Origin: Carnegiea gigantea
Lineage: Eukaryota > Streptophyta > Magnoliopsida > Caryophyllales > Cactaceae
Length of the DNA: 64,000 bases
Reading direction: 5' to 3'
NCBI GenBank assembly: GCA_029747015.1
Contig: JAKOGI010000124.1
Coordinates: forward strand, 1,017,501 to 1,081,500
A model generated the notes under the pieces. It did no database searches. It was not told the DNA's origin and saw only the letters and a list, made by a program, of their open reading frames with translations. Position numbers and translations under genes: made by a program. Positions 23,693 to 33,535 of the stretch are shown one piece after another (positions within the stretch are counted from its first letter, which is position 1; the number at the start of each line of letters is the position of its first letter).

Positions 23693-23900
23693 ATTTTCTC
23701 CTTTTTGATGATGACAAACCAAATGACCATATTGACATAAAAGGCAAAAGCAGGTTTCAAGATAAAATGTTCATGGTCAAGCCCATCTTCCCCTTTTTTG
23801 TTTTGAGAAGTCAACTGACGCTAGGTCAAACTGAAATGATCCTGGTCATGCCCATCTTCCCCCTTTTGACATCATCGACAAAGGGTGGTCAGGTCAAACA
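23693..23900 (-). other. Repeated polypurine motifs before 3' LTR
   Basis: Read on the minus strand, three purine tracts precede the LTR: aaaagggggaagatgggc, aaaaaaggggaagatgggc and aaaaaggagaaaat. The last directly abuts TGTTGGG and is the likely priming tract. Repeated polypurine tracts upstream of the 3' LTR are a described Sirevirus feature. Confidence 0.65.
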
Positions 23901-24150
23901 AGAGAAGTAGGGTGTTTGCAGTCACCACCTCTTGGGTAATGGAGGAAAGACAACTTGCGATACACTCAAGTATATGGTACGGTAATGATATTGGCCATCC
24001 GAGTCACGCATAAACAAATAGCAACAAGAAGACAAGCATGGCACAACCAAGATTAGCATAAACCATTATCAATCACAAAGCACAACCAAAGAGTTAGAAG
24101 CAGTTGTTGTGAACAAGGTGGAGAATCAAGAGAGGCAGAACAGGGTAGGA

Positions 24151-26262
24151 TCAGGCTGGAGGAGAAGAGAGTTTGGCTGTGAGGACGGAGAGAATGGACA
24201 TCAGATCCTCATGGCACTTGGCATTGAGAGCCTTCTCCTCGGCAAGGGCAGCTTTAACCTCAGTGAGCTCGGTCTTCAACCGGTTTTGATCTAGAAGCAA
24301 GGCATCAACAGAAGGCTCACTAGAGGAAGGACCAGAAACAGGGGTGAAGGGTGTTTGAGGCCTCTGTTTGGAACCAGAAGGCTCACCCTTTGCAAGTTTA
24401 AACCCACAACTGATCAGGGTGCTGCTTCTTATCTCATCTGTTACTTGCACCCCTACCTTCTTCTGCACAGAAACCCCAAAGTTCTCAAAGACTGAAGTCA
24501 GAAGAAATCCATACCCCAGATTATGTTCTCTAGCCGTGTTTGCAATGCAGGAGATATGACTGATCATGATGGCTGATAGGTTGATCTGCTCTCCCCGGTC
24601 CAGGAGATTGGTCAAGCATTGATCCATTGCATCTGCAAGGTTATGCCCTTAGCCACGGGGGATGATGTTCTTGATGATGAACCAGAAGAGCAACCGGTAA
24701 CACGGTGTCATCTTCCCTTTCTTAACTGACCTGGGTGTTTACGACCCTGGTTGTTGACTCAACCTTTGAGTCAATTGGAGCAATCTTTCAGCTTCAAGTA
24801 CTGTCTTGTTTTCCCTTACATACACCCCAAAGCCCTTAGCAGGAACTCCTAGAATTTCTCCCAATTCCTTAGTATTGAACCGTATCCCCTTGCCACTGAC
24901 CATACTTGTCACCACTCCGTTGGTGACATTACAGTTGGCATAGAATTCAGCTAAATCAGGTACTGAACACCCTCTCTGGGTGTTTGCAAAGAGGTCGAGC
25001 CAACCTTGGGCTGTAAGCTTATCCAGAAACATCTCCAGGCCCTGTTCCTGAAAATAAGCAACTTTGATAATTTTGCCCCGTACCACACTCTTTTGGAGAA
25101 AATGAGCTACTCGGTCTACTGTGGGCATGGTAGTTTTGTCTTTCTTAGATTTCGGTTCATCAAGCTTGGCTTTTATGGGCACAGTCTGAGCTGAAGCCGC
25201 CTTTCTCTTTGATGAGGCTCGCTTGGAAGAAGGCTTCACTGATGAACCAGGGCCAGGCACCTATTTGGAAACAATTTCCTCAGGTTCTGATTCTTCAGGC
25301 ACCTGTTCTGGGGCTTGTTCTGGAACAACTTTTCTCTTGGTTGGGGTGCTTTGGGTTGTGGTTAATGGAGACTGGGTAGATTCTTTAGTGGATTTGGTAG
25401 AGGCTTTTGTAGTAGAAGGTTCAGGTACTTGTTTAGGCTGGGAAGAACCAGAGAGTGAACCAGAACTGCAGGTTCGAGGTCTATAAACAGGTGTGGGAAT
25501 AGATTTTGAAGTGGTGGTTTTAAACCGACGTCTAGGCCCCCACTCACCTGATTTAGTTTTCTGGAAGGGCTGTGGTTGGAGGACCTCTATGGTTGACTCA
25601 GACCCATCACTGTTAGTCTCCTCAGGGTCTTCCACTCGATCCAAATTTATGATGGGATCATCCATTATGTCAAAGAAAACAGGGGCAGACCCTGTTCGGG
25701 TTTTCCTCAGTTCAGGAATAGGTTCAGACCCTGTTCGTACCATATCAGACTCAGCCAGACCCTTGTTGGTTTCAAAGACACCCTTAAACCCAGTCGGTTT
25801 CACATTGGGGTCAAACAACTCCAAATCCCATCAAAACACCGGTGGAACATCGTCCAATTTCAGCCCCACCGTTCGCAAGTCCAAACATTTCAAAAATCCA
25901 AAAGTTTTAGAGTAAATCGGCAAAGGGGGTAGAGAATCAAACCCCATACCTCTGATTTGTGTAGTCGCGGCCGTCGCAGATAGGGGCAGAGCAATGGGTG
26001 TTGGTGGCGACGCCATGCGTGAGCGCTTCGGGACTAAGGCATGAGACATGGTGGTGCTGCGTTTGCTGCTGCCGGAATTCGCCATTGATGTTGAAGAGGA
26101 GCTCGAGTTTTTGGAGATTAGGGTTTTGGTGAGAGAGAGATTTTCGGTGGATGATGAGTGAAGTGAGCGGGCAAGGGAGCTAAAGGGTCGACTGGCTTTC
26201 AACCAAAAAAGAGGAGTATTAAGTCTCCCAGGCATGCATGCTTCAAGAAAAATTCTCAACAA
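24151..26262 (-). pseudogene. Extra 3' ORF of element B (plant transposon-protein/env-like region)
   Basis: Three consecutive blocks on the pol strand (26262-25831, 25824-24739 with a stop at 25261, and 24627-24151) sit between RNase H and the 3' LTR. The first is Ser/Thr-rich with short basic patches. The second has a Pro/Glu/Thr-rich low-complexity stretch (PEQAPEQVPEESEPEE), a Lys-rich patch, then a globular part with WLDLFANTQRGCSVPDLAEF and KELGEILGVPAKGF that resembles the domain catalogued as putative plant transposon protein. The last ends in a Leu/Glu-rich coiled coil (NRLKTELTEVKAALAEEKAL). Sireviruses often carry an env-like gene here, but no transmembrane segment or signal peptide is visible. 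Function unknown. Confidence 0.65.
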
Positions 26263-26509
26263 CGGAATTAACTACCTGATTTGCACAAAGTGACAAACAG
26301 TGGCCATACTTGTTCTTGGTGCTTGTTCCTGCGGTCAGTTGTTCGGTAACATAAGACAATAAGGGCAATATCAACAGACCTCAACGAGTGTCAACAAGCT
26401 GTATTCCACACATGTGCTAAATATAGCACCAAGTTTGACTGCAACCAATAATTTTAAAAAGCTTGACCTGAAAAGCCCTTTAACTAGACAAGCATTGGGG
26501 GTTAATTAG

Positions 26510-26935
26510 GCATTCTCAAGTCATTTTAATCAGACCCAATTCCAATCTGCTCTTCTCAAACTGTTCTCTATTCAGTGCCTTGGTGAAAATATCAGCAATT
26601 TGTTTATTAGTGGCACAGAAATTCATTGAAACCAAGCCTTTTTCAACATTGTCTCTCAAAAAGTGATGACACATGTCAATATGTTTTTATGTTGACAAGG
26701 GTTTTTGGAAATATTAATTACACTTGTATTATCACAAAATATGGGAATGCATCCCGTGTCAACATAAAAATCTTTGAGTTGTTGCCTTATCCACAATAGT
26801 TGAGCACAACAGAAAGCAGCTGCAACATATTCAGCTACTGCTGTGGACATGGCAACTGAGTGTTGTTTCTTGGTTGCCCAAGATACCAAACAGGGTCCAA
26901 GAAAATGAGCCATACCTGAGGTGCTTTTTTTTTTT
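26510..26935 (-). pseudogene. Copia RNase H (element B), directly after the RT deletion
   Basis: It starts at MAHFLGPCLVSWATKKQHSV and has STAVAEYVAAAFCCAQLLWI (the family has STAEAEY, so the catalytic Glu is replaced by Val) and IFCDNTSVINISKNP. The tail is recognisable through a frameshift to about 26510. The N-terminal part of RNase H, with its first Asp, is absent because of the upstream deletion. Confidence 0.85.
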
Positions 26936-27510
26936 TTTAATCAACCAAGAAACCTTGCTGTAACCCAATCTGAATCTGCAAGGACTTCATTAACATTTTT
27001 AAGCTTGGATCTTGTTTGCACTCCTGTATTAATGTCAGACAAAATTTGATCAAGGGGTGTGCGAACTTTGGTGCTTCTATTGTCGTGGAGTAAGGAAGTC
27101 CACAGACACGCTTTCTACTCTTGCTGGAGTACTCGGTGAAACAGGTTCTGGAACTGTTCCCAAGCTTGTTTTGGAGCCTGTTTCTAAGCCTGTTCCCAGC
27201 CTGTTCTGGACCCTATTCCTGGAGTGTTAGGCTGGTTTTGTTCCAAACTGGGCTCAGCAATACTTCCCCTTGTTTGGTTCAGACCTTGCCCATCTTTCAA
27301 GGAAACAGCTCCAGGCCCTGATCCATCCTCAGGATACTTACCTTCTTCATGTGTAAGCAACAAATTTTTCTTAGCAAGGCCCAGTTCGAAATCATCATCT
27401 TGTGCATCAATCTCAACTAGAGAGTTAGTTTCATCAAAAAGCACATGCACACTCTCCTCAACACACAAGGTTCGCTTATTAAACACTTTGTAAGCCTTAC
27501 TGTGTGAGGA
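26936..27510 (-). pseudogene. Integrase-RT linker and RT entry of element B; RT core deleted
   Basis: Acidic linker text (27486-27184) and the pre-RT motif TPLDQILSDINTGVQTRSKLKN near 27060 lead to NEVLADSDWVTA. That is the first helix of the copia RT domain, and it breaks off at 26960-26935 into an A-run (T-run on the plus strand). RNase H text follows at once. The entire catalytic RT, including YVDD, is missing. Confidence 0.8.
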
Positions 27511-28329
27511 CTACCCCAGAAATATTGCCTCATCACTCTTTAGATCAAATTTTCCTAAGGCATCTTTCCCATTATTATGCACAAAATATTTACAACCAAA
27601 TACTCTCAAATGCATAAGATTGGGTTTTCTACCTTTGAGAAGCTCATAAGGAGTTTTGTTTAGAATGGGTCTGATCATGCATCTATTTATAATGTAACAC
27701 GATGTGTTCAAAGCTTCGGCCCAAAAGTTTCTCGGAAGACCACTAGCAACAAGCATTGTTCTAGTCATGTCTTCTAGAGTACGATTTTTTCGCTCTACCA
27801 CCCCGTTCTGTTGGGGTGTTCTTGGGGCTGAAAAGTTATGATCAACACCATGCTCATTACAATAGTTAATAAAGCTTGAATTTTCAAATTCTATACCATG
27901 ATTAGACCTTAGGCAAACCAATGAGTGTCCTACTCTCTTTTCAACCTTTTTAAGAAACGCAAGAAATTTTTCAAAAGTTTCATCTTTAGAAGCCAAAAAC
28001 AAGGTCCATGTGAAACAAGAGTAATCATCCACTATCACAAGCACATACCTCTTCCCACCTCAACTTGTGATCCTCATAGGACCACACAAATCCACATGTA
28101 GCATCTCAAGAGGTCGGGTAGTGCTAACACAGTTTTTCAGTTTAAAAGAGGTTTTGACTTGTTTACCTTTGGCACAAGCGTCACATACCTTGTCATCATT
28201 GAATTTGATGGAAGGTAGGCCGACTACTAGGTCTTTAGTGACAAGTTTATTCAAGAGTGAGAGACTCGCATGGCCTAGTCTCTTATGCCAAAGTATGACA
28301 TCATTATTTAAAGCACTTAAATAAGTCAA
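27511..28329 (-). pseudogene. Integrase of element B with altered catalytic Asp
   Basis: An HHCC-like N-terminal region (LWHKRLGHASLSLLNKL, CDACAKGK) leads into the rve core. The first Asp is present in VIVDDYSCFTW. The second should be in RSDHG but reads RSNHGIEF, so Asp became Asn. Glu is kept in NGVVERKN. The C-terminal copia motif YELLKGRKPNLMHLRVFGCK follows. A stop lies between 28060 and 28044. Even if expressed, the integrase would be inactive. Confidence 0.88.
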
Positions 28330-28335
28330 ATTGTT

Positions 28336-28740
28336 TTAGGGAAGTGAGAGAATACTTACTTTATACACATTTTTGTGTCGCTTCCCCCTCAACACAACAT
28401 CTCCTGTGTGGATATTGATGACCAAGCATTGTTTTGAAGAAAACACTACTAGGTTATCTTTATCACATAGTTGGGACGCGCTGAGTAGATTATGTTGTAA
28501 TCCATCCACCAGATATACATTGTCAATTGTATGGGGGAGTGACTCACCTATCTTACCTATACCGACAATTGTCCCTGATTTACCGTTTCCAAATGCCACA
28601 CTTCCTCCATCAGAGGCTGTAAGTGAGAGGAAGTTTGATTTTTCACCAGTCATATGCCGTGAACAACTGCTATCCACATACCACAATTGGTTGTTTGCTG
28701 AGTTGTTTACTCGGTTGTTCCCCCTCACTTTAGCCTGCAA
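28336..28740 (-). pseudogene. Protease of element B (altered active site)
   Basis: NQLWYVDSSCSRHMTGEK marks the active site. The family has Asp-Ser-Gly, but here the Gly is Ser. VYLVDGLQHNLLSASQLCD follows, as in Sirevirus relatives. The start is not real: this is an internal piece of the polyprotein. Confidence 0.8.
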
Positions 28741-28746
28741 AACAAA

Positions 28747-30554
28747 TTAGAGGTTAGTTTTGGGAACCCAGATCCACTTGGGTCCCATTCTTTTAGACGT
28801 GCAAATCTCATCTTTTCTAACCCATATTTGTTTTACATGAATCAAGTTCTTTTCTATGGCATACCTTCTTATAGGACAAGTATACTGATAATGCCTCGTT
28901 TTACCACAATGAAAACAAACAATATTTTCAGGTAATCCCACATATTTTCTATTAACAGGGTAATCAGTGTGCTTAGTCACAAAGCCTAATCCTCTTTTTC
29001 CCTAGTTACAGTGAGTGTTCAGCCAATTCAGTGCTTGTGAGGACCTGTTCCAGCGCTTGTTTGCAGCAAGGTCTGATTCTACTTGTTTTATCTTTTCAAG
29101 CAATTTACTGTTCTCAACAAGTAGGGATTCAACCTTCTGTTTCAGTTCAAGAGACTCATTTTCAAGCTTAGTAAGGTCAGAAACAAAGGCTTCTTCTTTC
29201 ATGCTTAAGGTCTCTTTGGATTTATTGAGGTCTTCATGCAAAACAATATTCTTCATATCAGTTTTAATTTTTTCATTTTTAAGAATTTTGTTTTCATGCT
29301 CTAATTCTCTAATATCCCTTTTTAGCTCAGAACATGCATCCTTTAACATGCAATTTTCAGAATTAATAGCATCATACTCATCCATCAAAGTAACTAATAA
29401 CTCTTCAAGTTTTGCTTTATTTAGACCACGTACCTTATCCTTAAGTTGAGCTAAGCTGTCCAAAGGTTCATCATCTGAGTCAGAATCACTTCTGGTCATA
29501 AGAGCTACAGCAGCATCTTCCTCTTCAGTCCCTTCCTCAACCTCGGTAGAATCACCCCAAGCCGCAAGCATTGCCCTTAAGAAGCACTTGGCAGAACTGT
29601 TTCCACCCTGTTTCCTGCTTTATTTTCTAAACTGTTTGAGCTCTTGTTCCTCTTTCAGCAGTGGACAGTTTTTCACAATGTGATCATGTTTACCACATTT
29701 GAAACATCCAGTGAACTGTTCCCGGTTATTATTTCTGGGCTTGCTGAGGTTCTTCTTTTTGTTGTTCTCTTTGACCTTTTTGAAGAACTTCTTGAATCTT
29801 CGGTTGATCATGGCCAGTTCTTCTTCATCAAGGTCTGAGCCATCCTCTTCCAAAGCCTTTAGAGCAAGGCCTCGGTCTCTCTTGGTCTCCTCTTTTAGTT
29901 GAGAGCTTCTTCTAAGCTCATAAGTTTGGAGATTACCAATAAGCTCGTCCAAGTGATTTTATTCATATCCTTGGCTTCTTGGATGGCTGTGACTTTGGCC
30001 TCCCATGACTGTGGCAAAAATCGTAGGATTTTTCTCACCAACTCCTCGGTGGTGAAGGACTTTCCTAATGATTTTAGCTCATTAGTGACATGGGTGAAAC
30101 GGGTGTACATCTCCATCACTGTTTCTTTATCACCAATCTCAAACAGTTCATATTTTCTCATAAAAAGCTCAATTCTCGATTGTTTTACCTGATTTGTACC
30201 TTCATGAGCTACTTACAAGGCATCCCAGATTTCTTTGGCTGACTCGCATTCGGAAATGCGAGTATACTTATCAGGACCAAGACCAAAATACAAGAGTTTT
30301 TTGGCCTTTGCATTCTTTTCCATCATCTTGAAATCTTCGGAATTGAACTCTTCAGGCTTTTTGTGAACTTTGCTTCCATCTTCGATCACTTTTGTGGGAA
30401 TGAGTGGTCCACTCTTGATAAGCATCCATAACTCGTAGTCCTCAGCTTGAATGTAGTTTTCCATTCGGTTCTTCCACCAACTATAATGTTGACCATTAAA
30501 GTATGGTGGTCGAGTTATGGATTGCCCCTCAAGCATGCCATGTGGTGTACTCAT
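28747..30554 (-). pseudogene. gag: Gag of element B with coiled coil and two zinc knuckles
   Basis: It starts at ATG 30554 (MSTPHGMLEGQSITRPP) and carries the copia gag core FNGQHYSWWKNRMENYIQAEDYELW. A stop after AKEIWDAL at 30213 separates 30161-29895 (MYTRFTHVTNELKSLG). Next come the first knuckle CFKCGKHDHIVKNC near 29690 and a long Glu/Lys/Leu-rich coiled coil (29571-29002). The second knuckle is CFHCGKTRHYQYTC near 28910. Gag longer than in ordinary copia elements, with a coiled coil, is typical of Sireviruses. Several stops and frameshifts break it. Confidence 0.85.
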
Positions 30555-30596
30555 GTTTAGGATCTCTCAAGATGTTAATCTTTTAGATGAGAACCT

Positions 30597-30608
30597 GCTC
30601 TGATACCA
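30597..30608 (-). other. Primer-binding site of element B (tRNA-Met)
   Basis: On the minus strand it reads tggtatcagagc, two bases inside the LTR end. Confidence 0.92.
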
Positions 30609-30610
30609 CT

Positions 30611-32126
30611 TGTTAGATTTGAGAGTACACAAACACAAGTTTGGAACAAGTTTTCGCAGTTTCTGGGAACAAGTTTGGAACTTGTTTAGACGGACTGTTT
30701 GTAAAGTGCTTAGAAAGTGTAAAGCAGCGGAAATAAGTGGAAAAGTGAGAACACAAGATTTTTACCTGGAAACACCTCAAGCCCAACCGAGGTGAAAACC
30801 ACAACTTACCCCAGTAGAATTTTTCATACACTTCCACTAAACGGGCTAAACACGTTACAAAGATAACCTTCTCTGTTACAATTACAACACACGTAACTGT
30901 CTACCCTTAGACTAGTTACACACTACGTCCTCGTCTCCCGGACTTGGACACACTTACGTAATCGTCTCCCCAAGACGAATTACACACGTCCAAAGCCTCC
31001 CTAGGCTTGGACACACTCAACGCTCACTTTGATGAAAGAAGAGAATAAAAACACCTTACTTTTGTGCTTCTAACTAAGCGAATGTAAGGTACAATTTTTG
31101 CTCCTAGTATGCCAAGGAAGATGACTCAATTTTCACACACACTTTGAAGGTTTTTCTGAAATATGATTCGCAAGTTAAAACTCCTTGAAAAACCATGTGA
31201 AACCCGTGAGACATAATGAGGGAAAAATCTTCCTTAAATAGTGTGATGCATATGGGTAAAAGAGTAAACCTTAACCCTCTTGAATCTTTGTGCTGCAAGG
31301 AGACAAAAGGGAAGAGAACTCTCCTTTCCAAATTGTAATAGGAAATCTCCCATATCTTTCCTTATCTTATCCTTCCAAAAATAAGATTTATTTGGTGGAT
31401 ATTCTTCCAAAGATAAACTCAATCTTTTAACAATATTTTCAAAGCCAAGAATAGCTTATTTTGGGTCTAATGATAACAGAAAATATATCTCAAATAATTT
31501 CAAAAACGTCAGCCCAAGATTTGGAAAAAAACTGTGAAAAATCATTTTGGCTTGAAAACAGTCTGAACCCTGATCTCAGAACTGATCTGAGACAGTGTTC
31601 TTAAAAATCATTCAAAGTAAATGTTAAATCGAGTTCTTCCAAGTGGCATATTAACAAGAATCTATGAAAATAAAACTTATGACGGACCAAGACTCTTGTT
31701 GAATCAACCGGACAGCATTTATAGGATTTTGACTTGTTACTTCAATGCTGTGGTGTTGCTCAGAACTGTTTCCTGAGCTGTTCCTGGAGTTCTTCATGTC
31801 TCTGATGCGCTTTGAGTTCTTTGCCATTCAGCTGTTCTGAGTAACTGTTTTTAAGACCTGTTGCTATGATGTTACTCAGAACTGTTTCCTGAGCTGTTTC
31901 TGAAGTACTCCATGTCTTTGATGTGCTTTAAGTTCTTTGCCATTCAGCTGTTCTGAGGACCTGTTCTTAAGACCTGTTCTCGACCATGGTTAATCAAGCA
32001 ATTTCAAAGTTTTCCAAACAGTATTTGGAACCTGTTTGATCAACACACTCAAGTGTATATTCCATTTGTGTTTGTTATCATCAAAACCTTACATTACATA
32101 ATGATGGGGTCAACAATTTCCCAACA
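30611..32126 (-). repeat. 5' LTR of element B
   Basis: It is 1516 bp and matches 22164-23692 closely. It contains the same 116-bp internal duplication (units starting at 31759 and 31875). On the minus strand it runs from TGTTGGGAAATTG to CTCAAATCTAACA. Confidence 0.93.
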
Positions 32127-32131
32127 CATAA

Positions 32132-33311
32132 TTAATGTATCTTTCTTCTTTATCAGACTCTTGTAATTTTACGGTAGAGCATGTGTGTCAGTTTTTTTTT
32201 TTTTTTTTAAGTCAAGCTGTTGTGCTTGTAAAAAATAAAAGCTTTTAATTAATTATGTGATCAAATTATTATGTGCAAATTAATTTTCACAAAAATAATA
32301 AAGCAAAATAACAAAGCAAAACATAAAACTAAAACTAATTAAATATGTTTGGTTGTAGGGTCGCTAGGTATCATTTTATATGGTGAACCAAAGATGTGAA
32401 CCCTCATTGGACAAGGGAGACTTGCAAGGTAAACAGTTAGCTTATAAGTTGGTGTGGAGTTATTATGCCCCACAGATGTGGAGTTATTGTTAGGTAATAA
32501 TTTATGCATGTTTTTAATAATTATTTAGGTTATATTATATATATATATATTTTTTTTTTATCTAATTTACTTTATTTTATATATTTTTAGGTTAACAATT
32601 AATAAAGTAAAGAGGAGAAAAAAAAAAATCGAAGTGCGGGTTTTATTTATGGAAGGATTTTACAAGCGGATTCACGAAGTTGGTCCAAAAATAATGATTT
32701 ATGAAAAATATTATTTTTCATAGTGATTTATTTGGACTAGGATCACAAGATGACTACTCCTAATTAAAGAGGGATTAGAAGATTTGGAAGAGAAGAAATC
32801 CTATAAGAAAACAAACCCTAGAAAAATGATACTATAAATTCAACACCTTATCACGCCACCCCCTGACCTCGCCAACCTCCTCCTCTTTCATGTCACAGCC
32901 TCCACCAAAACCTTGAATGCTTCATCATCAACATCTATCATCATCATCTCTTTGATCATCACCAGCAACACTAGGCTACCCCCATCATCAATCATCATCA
33001 TATTCATATCCACACATCACCACCACTAAAATCCATCAAAATCATATAATCATCTCACCGTCTACCAGCACCAACACGTTCAACGCCAATCATCTTCAGC
33101 ATGAATTCCATCATCATCGTTCTCTTAGAAAACAAAGTAATATTTTTTTAATTTTCTAAGCTTAGTTTGTTATTTAAGATGAATTATTTGGATAATTTGG
33201 GTGTTTTAATTGATAATATGTGTGAGTAATTTTTATATACTTAGTATAATCTATTTAAAATCATACTAAATTAATCATTTTGAAACAAGTTTCGTGCTTT
33301 ATTGCCTAGTT
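32132..33311. other. AT-rich DNA, right of element B; ATC/TCA-rich stretch
   Basis: No gene is recognised. The first part may be the 3' remainder of the Harbinger element. A CATCAT-rich low-complexity stretch lies at about 32900-33120. Confidence 0.45.
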
Positions 33312-33535
33312 GATTTTTATTTCGTGATTCTATAATGGTTTGAGTTTATTGTTCATGATATTCATGTTAGATTAATTAGAATGCATGCTAATTAATTTAA
33401 TATGAATTCTTATAATAGTTTTTGATTTTTATTCCGTGATTCTATAATGGTTTGAGTTTATTGTTTATGATATTCATGTTAGATTAATTAGAATGCATGC
33501 TAATTAATTTAATATGAATTCTTATGATAGTTTAA
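33312..33535. repeat. 112-bp tandem duplication
   Basis: The unit beginning gatttttatttcgtgattc at 33312 is repeated from 33424 with only a few substitutions. Two copies are present. Non-coding. Confidence 0.85.

Larger units (their letters stand above)
22164..32126 (-). mobile_element. Sirevirus-like Ty1/copia retrotransposon, element B (RT deleted, extra ORF)
   Basis: The element reads right to left. Both ends are flanked by the perfect 5-bp duplication CATAA (22159-22163 and 32127-32131). The LTRs are about 1.5 kb, begin TGTTGGG and end CTAACA on the minus strand. The primer site is at 30597-30608. Gag carries a coiled coil and two zinc knuckles, followed by protease, integrase and RNase H. 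The RT core is missing. An extra ORF sits between RNase H and repeated polypurine motifs. Long LTRs, coiled-coil gag, extra 3' ORF and multiple polypurine motifs are Sirevirus/Maximus traits. It inserted into the 3' part of the Harbinger element. Confidence 0.92.

Noticed and set aside
32900..33120. CRISPR-like or satellite array of CATCAT words
   Set aside because: Irregular low-complexity sequence with no fixed repeat and spacer.
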